DNA from: DASSBR01 sp035708085
GTDB lineage: Bacteria; Pseudomonadota; Gammaproteobacteria; Natronospirales; DASSBR01
Reading direction: 5' to 3'
Assembly: GCA_035708085.1 (NCBI GenBank)
Contig: DASSTE010000002.1
Span: 1-64,000 of the forward strand
Length of the DNA stretch: 64,000 bases
Below, in pieces: positions 34,589 through 42,525 of the stretch. The notes beneath the pieces were generated by a model. That model worked only from the letters and a program-made list of their open reading frames with translations, made no database searches and was not told the origin of the DNA. The translations under genes and the position numbers were made by a program. Numbering within the stretch: position 1 is the first letter of the stretch; every line of letters starts with the position of its first letter.

Positions 34589-35419
34589 TCAGCCTTGGGC
34601 GGAGCGCGGCGTCTCCGGTTCTTCCGGTTGTTGAATCAGAGCCGCCTCGGCGGCGAGCCAGTCGTCCGCCATCTGCTTGGCGTCTTCGATGGTATCCGGC
34701 GTATTGAAGTTGCCGCGCGGGCGATCATCGCGCCAGAAACCGACGTAGAAATTGCCTTCCACTGTGCGAGACGGCACGACTAACGCGAACAGGCGATGCT
34801 GGCGCCCGTCGGCGCCTTCCACGCGATCTTTTCGCAGATATCCGGTCCGGCCGCCGTCGACCTTATGACGCTGCCACCCCGGCCCCAGCGCGGCAAGTTG
34901 GCGTTCCCGCCGCTCGCGCGTGGCGGCCGCTTTATCGCTGGCAATCATCCGCTTTTGTTCGGCAAGCGACTCTGCATCGCGGCGCGCCTGCCAATCGGCG
35001 AGCGGCATCGGCGCAGACGGAGTGTCGTTGCTGCTTTGAATTTCCCGGGTGCGCTCGGCGATAAATGCGGATCGGTCTGTTTCGGCCGCGCGGCGGCTCG
35101 GATAGGCTTCTTCGGCGTACTCCCACTCGCCGCTTTCCGGATCCCACAAGCCGAAGTTCCAGCCGCCATCAGCGCGTTGTTCGATCGGGCCGGCTTCTCG
35201 CGCGGCCAGCGCGCGGGCATCTCTGAATGGCGTTCGACGCGGAGGCTCGCGTTCCCGGTCATCCTCAAACAAATCCCCCGTCTTCTCATCCTTCTCCGCC
35301 GGCTTGTGCTTCGGCCGCGGGCTCACCTTGTTGTGATAGCTGCCGACCAGAATCACCCGACCGTTGCCGAGCCGGCGCTTGTGCGCCCGCACGTAGGACT
35401 TGAAGAACAGCACCCGCAT
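34589..35419 (-). CDS. Head-module protein with N-terminal tag, unknown
   Basis: 276 aa. N-terminus MRVLFFKSYVRAHKRRLGNG belongs to the xLLLKG-type tag set of this genome, with VILVGSYHNKV after it. A charged linker follows, then a two-part C-terminal region with a strand-rich segment (GWQRHKVDGGRTGYLRKDRV) and GNFYVGFWRDDRP. ATG 35419 and GTG 35422 are both possible starts next to the previous stop. Probably a virion-internal protein. Confidence 0.6.
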   Translation of the reverse strand: MRVLFFKSYVRAHKRRLGNGRVILVGSYHNKVSPRPKHKPAEKDEKTGDLFEDDREREPPRRTPFRDARALAAREAGPIEQRADGGWNFGLWDPESGEWEYAEEAYPSRRAAETDRSAFIAERTREIQSSNDTPSAPMPLADWQARRDAESLAEQKRMIASDKAAATRERRERQLAALGPGWQRHKVDGGRTGYLRKDRVEGADGRQHRLFALVVPSRTVEGNFYVGFWRDDRPRGNFNTPDTIEDAKQMADDWLAAEAALIQQPEEPETPRSAQG

Positions 35420-36594
35420 CACGCGCGGCCCCAGCTCAGGCGGAAGACCATTTCGAAGGTGTGGGTGTCGGCTTTGACTATCGGGTTGTCGAAGCGGAGG
35501 ACGTAGGCGAATGAAAAATAAAATGGCAGCCCATTTAGTGTTCCAGTTCGGGTGTAGCTCCTGCCGAAGTGTATTCTGGATAGGTTAAAATTTGCTTGGT
35601 TTGCAGCTAGAACAAAATGCCGGTCTTGATAGAAATTACCCGCGACATAAGCGTCATAAACAGGGTCAGCGGCAAAATTGTTGGCGGGAGCGGCAGTGTC
35701 TGAATAGGTGCCAGGACTATCAATCGATAATGCGGAATCATTGATGCTGAACGAATAGCCGGAATCGCGATGCGGTTCTAATACGCCAACTGGGCCACCG
35801 CCATACTGGTCGCCGGTCGTTGATAATGATGTCTTGCCTGCATATCCTCCATATTGATCTGCATCGGCACAGTTATTTACTGCAAGGAATCCAATCCCGC
35901 CCTGCGTATAGCCTCTAATGGCCCAATATAGCGAATCGTGAGCCAAACCTGAACAATATCGCAAATCCTGAATAGCGTGCGTGTACGGCAGATCTCCCAA
36001 TCCAGTGATGTTGATCGACCCCGCCGTCACCGCCGCCGGCGCGCAGGTAATCGTCAGTGTGTACACGACCCATAACGACTGCGTCGATGTAATCGCCAAT
36101 TCCGCCGGCGCATCAGCCGACGAAAACAGTGTGCGCGCGAACAGGTTCTGCCCCGGCGTATTGGTATAGCTGACGCCGATTTCCTTGTAGTTGCCGTCGC
36201 GGCTGGAATCCAACGCCCCGACCGGGAACGAAAACGTCCGCTTCATCTGCCACGTTACAGGATCGACCAGCGTAGAGCCGCATGCGCCGGGATCGGTAAT
36301 GTACGTATTCGTTCGCGCAATCTCCAAATCCAACCCGGTCTGGCCCGCCGCCGGCGCAGAATTGCCGGTCCCGACGCAGCAGGCCGTAAAGCAGTCGGCA
36401 ATCCAGCGATCCGGCAGCATGTTGAGCCCCTGATCGAGAATCATGTTGTCGCGCTCGCCGCGCTGCGTAATCGTGCCGTCGGCTTCGCGCACCTGCCACT
36501 CGACGTGGCCGCGCAAGCCGAGATTCGCGTGCGTGACCGGATCCAGCGCTTCGCGGCGTGGGCGGTTGATATAGAACGGCGGACGTTGAATCAT
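35419..36594 (-). CDS. Virion surface or fibre-like protein
   Basis: 391 aa, beta-rich with many G, T, S and Y residues. N-terminal NLGLRGHVEWQVREADGTIT and QGLNMLPDRWIADCF resemble the start of phage head-fibre/appendage proteins, which read G.v.....g.v......NlIl..Gl. The C-terminal half (residues about 210-390) is encoded by visibly AT-richer DNA than its neighbours. This suggests recent acquisition of a host-contact domain. The role is inferred. Confidence 0.55.
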   Translation of the reverse strand: MIQRPPFYINRPRREALDPVTHANLGLRGHVEWQVREADGTITQRGERDNMILDQGLNMLPDRWIADCFTACCVGTGNSAPAAGQTGLDLEIARTNTYITDPGACGSTLVDPVTWQMKRTFSFPVGALDSSRDGNYKEIGVSYTNTPGQNLFARTLFSSADAPAELAITSTQSLWVVYTLTITCAPAAVTAGSINITGLGDLPYTHAIQDLRYCSGLAHDSLYWAIRGYTQGGIGFLAVNNCADADQYGGYAGKTSLSTTGDQYGGGPVGVLEPHRDSGYSFSINDSALSIDSPGTYSDTAAPANNFAADPVYDAYVAGNFYQDRHFVLAANQANFNLSRIHFGRSYTRTGTLNGLPFYFSFAYVLRFDNPIVKADTHTFEMVFRLSWGRA

Positions 36595-36595
36595 G

Positions 36596-36805
36596 TCAGT
36601 ACCGGTTGTATTTAGGGATCTGGCGGCCGATGAGCACGCTCAACAGGCCGACGACGGCCGTCAGCGCCGAGGCCACGGCGCCCGAAATCAGCGACAGGTC
36701 GGCGAAGGCGCGCAGCACCACCCAGGTAATCAGCGCCATCGCCCACAGGACTGCGAGCGTGTGCGGCACCTTGTGGTCGATGCACCATTGCACGAAGCCG
36801 CTCAC
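36596..36805 (-). CDS. Small two-helix membrane protein, holin candidate
   Basis: 69 aa from a GTG at 36805 overlapping the previous stop (GTGA). Two hydrophobic helices are visible (HTLAVLWAMALITWVVLRAF and VASALTAVVGLLSVLIG) separated by a short loop, then a basic tail IPKYNRY. This is class II holin architecture. It directly follows a DUF5675-like gene, supporting a lysis pair, though the late head region is an unusual place. Confidence 0.6.
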   Translation of the reverse strand: MSGFVQWCIDHKVPHTLAVLWAMALITWVVLRAFADLSLISGAVASALTAVVGLLSVLIGRQIPKYNRY

Positions 36806-37284
36806 GTATAGCTCCAGCGCGCGCCCGGTGCCGGCTGGATAATCAGCCGCGCCTTGGCGCTCCCGATGTAGTCGCGCACCAGGTCCATGGCGTCGCGCGA
36901 ATCCTGCACGCCCAGCCATGGGCTCAGGCACGGATGCAGGCCCGGGCAAATGCAGCCTTCGACGTCGCCTTCGTCGTTGCCGGGATGCAGCAGGCAGGCC
37001 CAGCGGCCGAACACGCCCGGCGGTTTGTCGCCCGGTTCGTGGTAGATGCCGAGCGCCGGGTTCAGCAGCGCCCAGGTGTGCGGGTGCGCGTCAGTCGAGT
37101 GCGGCACCAGGTCATAGACGCCGTCCGGCACGCAGGACGCGCCGCGCGTGTTGTGATTCCACGGATCTTCGACGGTGTAGAGCGTGCGCAGGCCATTGGC
37201 ATGCAGCCGCCCCAACGTCGGAAACAACGTGCCGTCCGGCGCGACAATGCCGTAGCACCAGCGCTCGAGATGCAGCGTGATCAT
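36802..37284 (-). CDS. DUF5675-like protein, possible lysis enzyme
   Basis: 160 aa. Features YTVEDPWNHNTRGASCVPDG, GIYHEPGDKPPGVFGRWACL, LHPGNDEGDVEGCICPG and SRDAMDLVRDYI match the phage DUF5675 pattern, whose conserved H, GN and GC residues suggest a peptidase or transpeptidase-like active site. Next to a holin-like gene, it is a candidate endolysin. No other recognisable endolysin was found in the window. Confidence 0.65.
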   Translation of the reverse strand: MITLHLERWCYGIVAPDGTLFPTLGRLHANGLRTLYTVEDPWNHNTRGASCVPDGVYDLVPHSTDAHPHTWALLNPALGIYHEPGDKPPGVFGRWACLLHPGNDEGDVEGCICPGLHPCLSPWLGVQDSRDAMDLVRDYIGSAKARLIIQPAPGARWSYT

Positions 37285-38237
37285 GACTTTTCGATCCGCT
37301 GGCGAATGCGCTCAGCCCGCTCCGCCAGATCGTCGCGGCCTTCCATCCGCGCCCGCTTCGCTGCCGCCGTCAGTAGTTTAGGCGAATAGACGTATTTGCC
37401 GTTGCGCTTGACTTTGACCGGATACTTGCGCTCCTTGCCGAGCAAAAAGACGCTCGCCGGCATCTTCTCGCGCTTCTCGCCGCCGACGTGGCCGATCTTC
37501 GAGCGCATGGTATCGCTCAAGCCGCGCGACTTGAGGAACAGGATTGTCGCCATCGGATTCTCCTGAACCAGCGCTTTCATAAGCCAGCAGTTGCCGCGCC
37601 ATTCGCCTTGCAGGCTGGGCCAGTCGAACCACTCTTGCGCGTCGCTGTGCGCCACTTGAACGCGGTCGCCATCGACGGCGATGATTTCGCCGCCGCTCGG
37701 TCCTTTCTCGGTCTGCCGGTCGGAGTCGAACTCGACGCGGTCGCCCACTTGCGGCAGACGCGCGCGATTGACCGCGCTTTTGATCATCGCCGGCTTCTCG
37801 AACGTGGCGAGCGCCTTGTCCTTGAAATCCTCGAACGGCATGACCGTCACCGGCCCCAGAAACCGCGGATCGTCGTACTGGCGCAGATAAGCGCGCTTCG
37901 CGTCGGCGAGCGTCGCGAACCCGAGCATGCACTTGTCTTCGTCGTAGGCTTTCCAGTCGCCGGCTTTCCGCTGGTGAACGATATAGACGTTCTCGGCATC
38001 CTCGTCCGGGCCGATATAGACGTCGACGTGGTCGCCGTCGACGCCCTCGGTGCGGCGGATGTAGCCGTAGGCGCAGTGCATCTTCTGGCGCCATTCATGG
38101 CCGTCGGGATCGACGCCGCTACGGACGCTGCCCTTCGGATTTTCGATGGAAATGTCCAGCCCGCGAAAGCGGATATGCTTCTTTTTGTAGTTGCCGGCTT
38201 CCGCCTGGGCCGGCGTCGGGGCTTTCAGAAACAGCAT
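37281..38237 (-). CDS. Polyvalent protein: pyrophosphatase-like domain plus second tagged module
   Basis: 318 aa from the ATG at 38237 (GAAGG upstream), giving the tag MLFLKAPTPAQAE; an ATG at 38315 lies exactly at the expected start of a leaderless transcript and is the alternative. Residues about 20-130 (GLDISIENPKGSVRSG, GVDGDHVDVYIGP, CMLGFATLADAKRAYL) are the inorganic-pyrophosphatase-like domain of phage polyvalent proteins. At residue about 229 the frame meets MATILFLKSRGLSDTM, preceded by AGGAG and a spacer of 7, so an internal start at 37553 probably makes a separate 90-aa protein with its own tag. Confidence 0.7.
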   Translation of the reverse strand: MLFLKAPTPAQAEAGNYKKKHIRFRGLDISIENPKGSVRSGVDPDGHEWRQKMHCAYGYIRRTEGVDGDHVDVYIGPDEDAENVYIVHQRKAGDWKAYDEDKCMLGFATLADAKRAYLRQYDDPRFLGPVTVMPFEDFKDKALATFEKPAMIKSAVNRARLPQVGDRVEFDSDRQTEKGPSGGEIIAVDGDRVQVAHSDAQEWFDWPSLQGEWRGNCWLMKALVQENPMATILFLKSRGLSDTMRSKIGHVGGEKREKMPASVFLLGKERKYPVKVKRNGKYVYSPKLLTAAAKRARMEGRDDLAERAERIRQRIEKS

Positions 38238-38321
38238 GGGCGCCTTCGCTGAATGCCCGAACGGGGCCGTGGCAGCAGAAGTGCCCTTGATCAGAGGTGT
38301 GCGGAGCGCGCCCATGCCGTG

Positions 38322-38338
38322 AGCATGGCGTCACGACA
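38322..38338 (-). promoter_or_regulatory. Late promoter element 7
   Basis: Minus strand reads TGTCGTGACGCCATGCT, 7 nt before an ATG at 38315 and 85 nt before the preferred ATG at 38237. Confidence 0.72.
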
Positions 38339-38359
38339 GGTCGGGCGCGCAAGCCTGAC

Positions 38360-38779
38360 CTAGCCGCCGTGATGCCGGTTCAGCACGCGGCCAATGTCGT
38401 CCATATCCTCGAAGGCGCTTGTGCCTGCCTGACTGCCGCCGCTATAGACGAAATGCTCGGCCGGCCCATCGTCATAATGGAACTCGCCGACCTTCTCGCC
38501 GTTTTTCGAGACATGGTGCATGCCGTTGGGATTGCGATGGACGGTAAAGCCGTTCACTTCGGTTTTGCCGGCATCCAGCCATTCGTCATGCTTGGATCGA
38601 CTCGGCGGGGCCTTCGACTGCGTCTTGGCAGCCGGACGATTATCGTCGTGCGGGCGAACGTAGGAGCCGTTCCGACGCGTATAACCCTCGATGTGCGCTT
38701 TGACCAGGTCGGCGCCATTGTCACCCTTGGCGAGCACCCGACCGCTTTCGTCGATCATTTCGAAGCCGCGAAACTGCAT
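38360..38779 (-). CDS. Head-module protein with GYTRRNG tag, unknown
   Basis: 139 aa from ATG 38779, with AGGA about 7 nt upstream (ATG 38785 also possible). LVKAHIEGYTRRNGSYVRPH at residues about 25-44 is the linker block seen in many phage internal proteins and shared with the DarB-like protein here. The C-terminal half (VNGFTVHRNPNGMHHVSKNG, GEFHYDDGPAEHFVYSG) looks like a small beta domain. It has its own promoter and is likely packaged with the head. Confidence 0.6.
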   Translation of the reverse strand: MQFRGFEMIDESGRVLAKGDNGADLVKAHIEGYTRRNGSYVRPHDDNRPAAKTQSKAPPSRSKHDEWLDAGKTEVNGFTVHRNPNGMHHVSKNGEKVGEFHYDDGPAEHFVYSGGSQAGTSAFEDMDDIGRVLNRHHGG

Positions 38780-38811
38780 GCCCATATCCTGTAGCGTGGG
38801 AAGTGAGCATG

Positions 38812-38828
38812 ATTCTGGCGTCACGACA
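38812..38828 (-). promoter_or_regulatory. Late promoter element 8
   Basis: Minus strand reads TGTCGTGACGCCAGAAT. It overlaps the last bases of the minor head gene and lies about 27-33 nt upstream of the 139-aa gene. Confidence 0.72.
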
Positions 38829-40020
38829 GAGCGTTGCCCTCAGATTCCTTGCCGACCTGCGCCAGTTGCTTGTCCAGCCATGCCGCGAAATCCGGATCGA
38901 CGCCGTCTGGCTGGTTGGGTAATACAGACCAGCCGCCGCGGCAGTTGGGATGCTGCGTGCCGGCCGCCGGCCACCACATTTCTTCCGGCGTACGCTCAAC
39001 CAGCTCATCGCCGACGCGCTTGCGCGGGCTGGCAGAGCGGTCGACGTTCGTCTTCCCGACCCAGATGTCGCGCCAGGCTTGCTTGTCCGGATCGGCCGGA
39101 TCCACGATCGTGAACACCATGCCGTCAATCTTGCGGCAAAACGCACAGGCGCCGGCGTAGGCCTCGAAGCGTTTGACGCGCGTACCGGGCGCCAGACTCG
39201 CGATAAAACCCTCGTTCGAATCGCGCGCGACCTCCGTCACTGCGACCCGCCGCCAATCCCGGTTCAGCACCGCGAATTCGTCCTGCAGCTTCGATTGCAG
39301 TGCCCACATGGACGCGGCCGGGTCATTCAGAAGCCGGCCCTGCTCGTGCGTCAGGATGATATGGTTGATGCGCGAGCGGGCGCGGTCGCCAATATCGACG
39401 ATCAATTCGGCGGCACGGGCGCGGGAGAAGTCGAGAATCGCCTGTTCGCGTTCGGTGAACTTCGGAAATGTATCCAACCATTGCGGCATTGTCGTCGCGA
39501 CGGCCGCGGCCTTGTCCGGCGACGTGTCGGGCGGCATGGCAGCCTCGATCTGCCCCAGAATCTGCGCACGCACCGCCAGGTATTCGGCCTCGGAGTGGAT
39601 TACGTCGTCAGGCAGGTAGCGATGCACGATCCAGTCGACCGCCATCATCCAGTCGTCGATGGTGTAGTCATCCGGCGATTTTTCCGCCAGCCGTCGACGT
39701 ATTTCGTCCATTTCGTCGTCGGTGAAGCGCGTCCAGCCCAGCGCCTTGCGCAGCACGCCGCCTTTGGCGGGCGGGCCGAACGCCTCGTCGACCTTGCCGG
39801 CCAGCAGCGCGAGAATTGCCGAATGGATGCGGGACAGAATGGACAGCCCGCGACGGGTCACATCTTCCAGGTGCTCGCGGAGATACGGGTTATGGTGCTC
39901 GATCCAGAGCGCCGAATCGTTCGGCGCATCGGCGATCGCCTTGTACATCGAGTCCAGCACATGATCCGTACAGGCGCACGACAGCGACCCGATGTCCAGC
40001 AGCAGCGGGCGATTACTCAT
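38821..40020 (-). CDS. Minor head protein (Mu F/SPP1 gp7-like)
   Basis: 399 aa. The C-terminal part has the Mu-F signature: VAVTEVARDSNEGFIASL, then GACAFCRKIDGMVF, and finally GTQHPNCRGGWSVLP, with conserved Cys/His that can bind metal. It is encoded a few genes downstream of the portal as in many phages, and the protein is usually a few-copy capsid component at or near the portal involved in DNA ejection. Its start overlaps the previous frame's stop by 8 nt. Confidence 0.82.
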   Translation of the reverse strand: MSNRPLLLDIGSLSCACTDHVLDSMYKAIADAPNDSALWIEHHNPYLREHLEDVTRRGLSILSRIHSAILALLAGKVDEAFGPPAKGGVLRKALGWTRFTDDEMDEIRRRLAEKSPDDYTIDDWMMAVDWIVHRYLPDDVIHSEAEYLAVRAQILGQIEAAMPPDTSPDKAAAVATTMPQWLDTFPKFTEREQAILDFSRARAAELIVDIGDRARSRINHIILTHEQGRLLNDPAASMWALQSKLQDEFAVLNRDWRRVAVTEVARDSNEGFIASLAPGTRVKRFEAYAGACAFCRKIDGMVFTIVDPADPDKQAWRDIWVGKTNVDRSASPRKRVGDELVERTPEEMWWPAAGTQHPNCRGGWSVLPNQPDGVDPDFAAWLDKQLAQVGKESEGNALS

Positions 40021-40159
40021 CCGTCAGAAACAGCGTCAGCTGGCCCCGCTGCGCCCGCTCGCGCTCCGCGCGCGCCTCGCGCCGCAGGAAGGCCCGGTTG
40101 TCGAGATAGTCGGGTTCGGATTTGCGCAGGCGCGCGAATGGCGCCCGCAAGAGAATCAT
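40013..40159 (-). CDS. 48-aa tagged protein or C-terminus of the zeta-kinase frame
   Basis: ATG 40159 opens MILLRAPFARLRKSEPDYLD..., very close in form to MLFLKAPTP of the pyrophosphatase protein. It ends RGQLTLFLTDE. It is in the same frame as the zeta-kinase gene without an intervening stop, so it may be that protein's C-terminus or an independent tagged gene. The TGA of the nested 50-codon gene lies 9 nt before the ATG, suggesting reinitiation. Confidence 0.45.
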   Translation of the reverse strand: MILLRAPFARLRKSEPDYLDNRAFLRREARAERERAQRGQLTLFLTDE

Positions 40160-42022
40160 GGCTTTGGTCAGTCGTCCTGGGGTTGCGCCTGTTCCTCGAA
40201 CTGCTTTTTGATCTCGTCCGCCTGCGCCTTGGGATAAGTCCCCGGACCGGGGCGACAATCCTCGTAATCCAGCATTTCGGGAGTGGGCTTTGTGAAGTGC
40301 TTGTCCGTCGTCATCGTCATTCCCTCCACGCCGCGATATTAACACAGGTTCGGTGCCCTTTGCCACGTTATTGTCGCGGAACGACCAGTCGTCGACCATG
40401 CCGCGCACGGCGTCGAACGATGCCTCGTTGCCGGTGTTCGCCAGCACCACGTCCACCGGCACGTAACGGCCGGTTTTGCCGAGGAAGCGGCCCACGGCAC
40501 GCTTCGCCGCCTCCTGCCGGGGCAGGTGCATGTAATGCGCCTCGGTCCGGTAGCCCGCATCCTTGAAGCGCTGCACCAGCTTGACCGCTTTCTCCTTGGT
40601 TTTCATCGTGGCGTCGTGCACCAGGTTCAGGCCCTGGTCCTGCGCCATATCCGTCAGCAGGTCGAACAACTGCGACGATTCCTCATGCACCTGGGCCGCA
40701 TTCCAGCCCTCGTACTCCGGCAGCATGCCCTTGATCTTGTCGGCGTCGAGCACGATGGCCTTGTCCGGGTCGAACACGTTGCCGTCGAACCAGCTTTTGC
40801 CCGAGCCGCCACGGCCTCCGAGGATCGTGAACGTCGGCGTTTCGCCTTCCGCCGGCCGCGCGGCAGCCACCTTCTCCGGGCTCATGAAGTGGCCGATGAT
40901 TTCCTTGTGCTTTTCCAGCCGCTCCGGCGTATAGCCGTTGCCGCCCGGGTTGAAAATGTCGATCGTCTGCTCGATTTCCTTGAGCCGCTTCTGCGCCACG
41001 TCGATCTTGTCGCGCACCGCGTCCGGGAAAATGCCGATGATGTCGTCAGCGGACACGTCCGGATCATTGTTGGCTGCGTAGTAGTCGGCCGCGCTGAACT
41101 GGTCCGGCGGGACCGGTTTTTGCGGCCCCAGCACCTTGCGATGCTCGGCGATGATGGCGGCCACTTCCTTGGCCAGCGGGCTTTCTTCCTGGGCCTTGCC
41201 CTTGCCAGACTCGTCGCCGTCCTTCTTCGGCGGCTCGTCGTCGTCGGTCGCGCCGGTGTCGCTACCGTTATCGTTGCCCTTGCCGCCCCCGCCGCCGGCC
41301 GCGCCTTCGCCGCCCTTGAAGTCGGTCACAAATTTCCAGCGGATTTGATGCTGGTTGCCGTGCTTATCCTCGACCGAGACGCCGTCCTTGCCGACGGCGA
41401 CAACCTGGCCGCCGCCCTGCCCGGACGGCGTCTTGAATTCGATATGGTCGCCGGGGTCGATGTCGTGCGTGCCGTAGCCGTGCGCCGCGCCGCGCGGCTC
41501 GTCGTCCGCGCGGGTATGATCCTTCCCGGAATGGGGTTCCTCGCCGGTTTTCACCCAGTGCTTCGCATGCCGGCCGCTCTTGTCGGTGATGTCACGCAAT
41601 GACAGGCCGGGCCGGTTCTTGATCGGGCCGCCTTTCAGAAACAGGATCTGCGCATCGTCGGGAATCAGCGCCTTGTGCATTGGTTCATCCTCTTTCGCTT
41701 CGTCCGGCTGCGTCACTGCGGCTTCGAGCGCCGCCGGATCGATCACTTCGCCGCCGGCGCCGATCCGGCCGGCGAGATAGCGCCGCTGACCGTCTTCGTC
41801 TTCCACCAGCGCGCCGTCTTCGCCTTGGTCGACAATGCGTACCGCGTGCTGCATGCGTTGCTTGTGGCCCAGCACGTGGCACCAGCGGACCCGGTGCTGT
41901 TGGCCCTCGCAATGCACCGTGCAGCCGTGTTCGCCGACCGCCTTGACGCAGCCGGCGCGCGGGCCGTCGGCGGACTGGAAATAGATGTGATCGCCCTTGT
42001 GGACGCCCGTCTGATCGGTCAT
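40013..42022 (-). CDS. Zeta-toxin-like kinase in a polyvalent head protein
   Basis: 669 aa as an uninterrupted frame from ATG 42022 (ATGA overlap). Two SH3/KOW-like repeats (GVHKGDHIYFQSADG...RVRWCHV; DIDPGDHIEFKTPSG...QIRWKFV) flank the tag ILFLKGGPIKNRPG. An ATG at 41680 with GAGG upstream would start just before that tag. A Gly/Asp linker leads to a kinase domain with Walker A LGGRGGSGKSWF, VLDADKIKGMLPEYEG and HDATMKTKEK, as in zeta/PezT enzymes that phosphorylate UDP-sugars. No epsilon antitoxin is seen. After about residue 565 the frame overlaps a 50-aa gene and may not be translated as such. Confidence 0.68.
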   Translation of the reverse strand: MTDQTGVHKGDHIYFQSADGPRAGCVKAVGEHGCTVHCEGQQHRVRWCHVLGHKQRMQHAVRIVDQGEDGALVEDEDGQRRYLAGRIGAGGEVIDPAALEAAVTQPDEAKEDEPMHKALIPDDAQILFLKGGPIKNRPGLSLRDITDKSGRHAKHWVKTGEEPHSGKDHTRADDEPRGAAHGYGTHDIDPGDHIEFKTPSGQGGGQVVAVGKDGVSVEDKHGNQHQIRWKFVTDFKGGEGAAGGGGGKGNDNGSDTGATDDDEPPKKDGDESGKGKAQEESPLAKEVAAIIAEHRKVLGPQKPVPPDQFSAADYYAANNDPDVSADDIIGIFPDAVRDKIDVAQKRLKEIEQTIDIFNPGGNGYTPERLEKHKEIIGHFMSPEKVAAARPAEGETPTFTILGGRGGSGKSWFDGNVFDPDKAIVLDADKIKGMLPEYEGWNAAQVHEESSQLFDLLTDMAQDQGLNLVHDATMKTKEKAVKLVQRFKDAGYRTEAHYMHLPRQEAAKRAVGRFLGKTGRYVPVDVVLANTGNEASFDAVRGMVDDWSFRDNNVAKGTEPVLISRRGGNDDDDGQALHKAHSRNAGLRGLSPRSGDLSQGAGGRDQKAVRGTGATPGRLTKAMILLRAPFARLRKSEPDYLDNRAFLRREARAERERAQRGQLTLFLTDE
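40168..40320 (-). CDS. 50-aa protein nested in the zeta-kinase frame
   Basis: Begins MTMTTDKHFTKPTPEMLDYE and ends EEQAQPQDD. GGAGGGA immediately upstream suits the second ATG at 40314 best. Its amino-acid make-up looks normal, whereas the overlapping kinase frame here reads like non-coding translation (rich in R, G and S with no pattern). This suggests the small gene is the real one in this stretch. Function unknown. Confidence 0.55.
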   Translation of the reverse strand: MTMTTDKHFTKPTPEMLDYEDCRPGPGTYPKAQADEIKKQFEEQAQPQDD

Positions 42023-42525
42023 AGCGCGAACGCCACCAGCCATGCGCAAATGAGCGCCGCCGCGACCTTTTCCTGTAGCGCCGTTTCCTTCGGATGCAAG
42101 ACGTACACCAGCGCCACAATCGAGGGATAGCAGACGGCGAGCACGATCATTGGCCCGCCGCGCGACGCAATCGCTTCCAGAAAGAACGCGGCGACGAAGG
42201 CCAGCCCGGCGCAAGTCAAATGCCAGCGATGCGCATGCGGGCCGATCCAGCCGGCGCAGCGATCCGTCAGCAGGGCGCCGAATACGCCGACCGTGCCTAG
42301 CGCGGCACACAGTCCGGCCCAGCCGCGTAGCTGGGTGCCGAGCACGGCCAAGGCTGCTGCCAGCGCCAGGAATCCCGCGTCTTCGATCCAGCCGTAGCGG
42401 CCGGTCAGATAGGTGCTGATCGGCTCGCTGGCATAGTCAGTGGTCGCGCGGCGCAGGACTTCCGGGGCGATACAGCAGGCGACAAACACCGCGACGGAAC
42501 AAATCAGATACAGGGTCATGGTCAT
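42019..42525 (-). CDS. Polytopic membrane protein, DUF998-like
   Basis: 168 aa from ATG 42525 (ATGA overlap). About five to six hydrophobic helices (LYLICSVAVFVACCIAPEVL, WIEDAGFLALAAALAVLGTQ, GLCAALGTVGVFGALLTD, WHLTCAGLAFVAAFFLEA, MIVLAVCYPSIVALVYVL, VAAALICAWLVAFAL) resemble DUF998 proteins. It lies with a coiled-coil/one-helix membrane protein after the portal. A lysis-related or superinfection role is possible, but none is shown. Confidence 0.6.
   Translation of the reverse strand: MTMTLYLICSVAVFVACCIAPEVLRRATTDYASEPISTYLTGRYGWIEDAGFLALAAALAVLGTQLRGWAGLCAALGTVGVFGALLTDRCAGWIGPHAHRWHLTCAGLAFVAAFFLEAIASRGGPMIVLAVCYPSIVALVYVLHPKETALQEKVAAALICAWLVAFAL

Noticed and set aside
40013..42022. 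A classical epsilon-zeta toxin-antitoxin pair
   Set aside because: No epsilon-like small helical antitoxin lies next to the kinase; neighbours are a membrane protein and a minor head protein.
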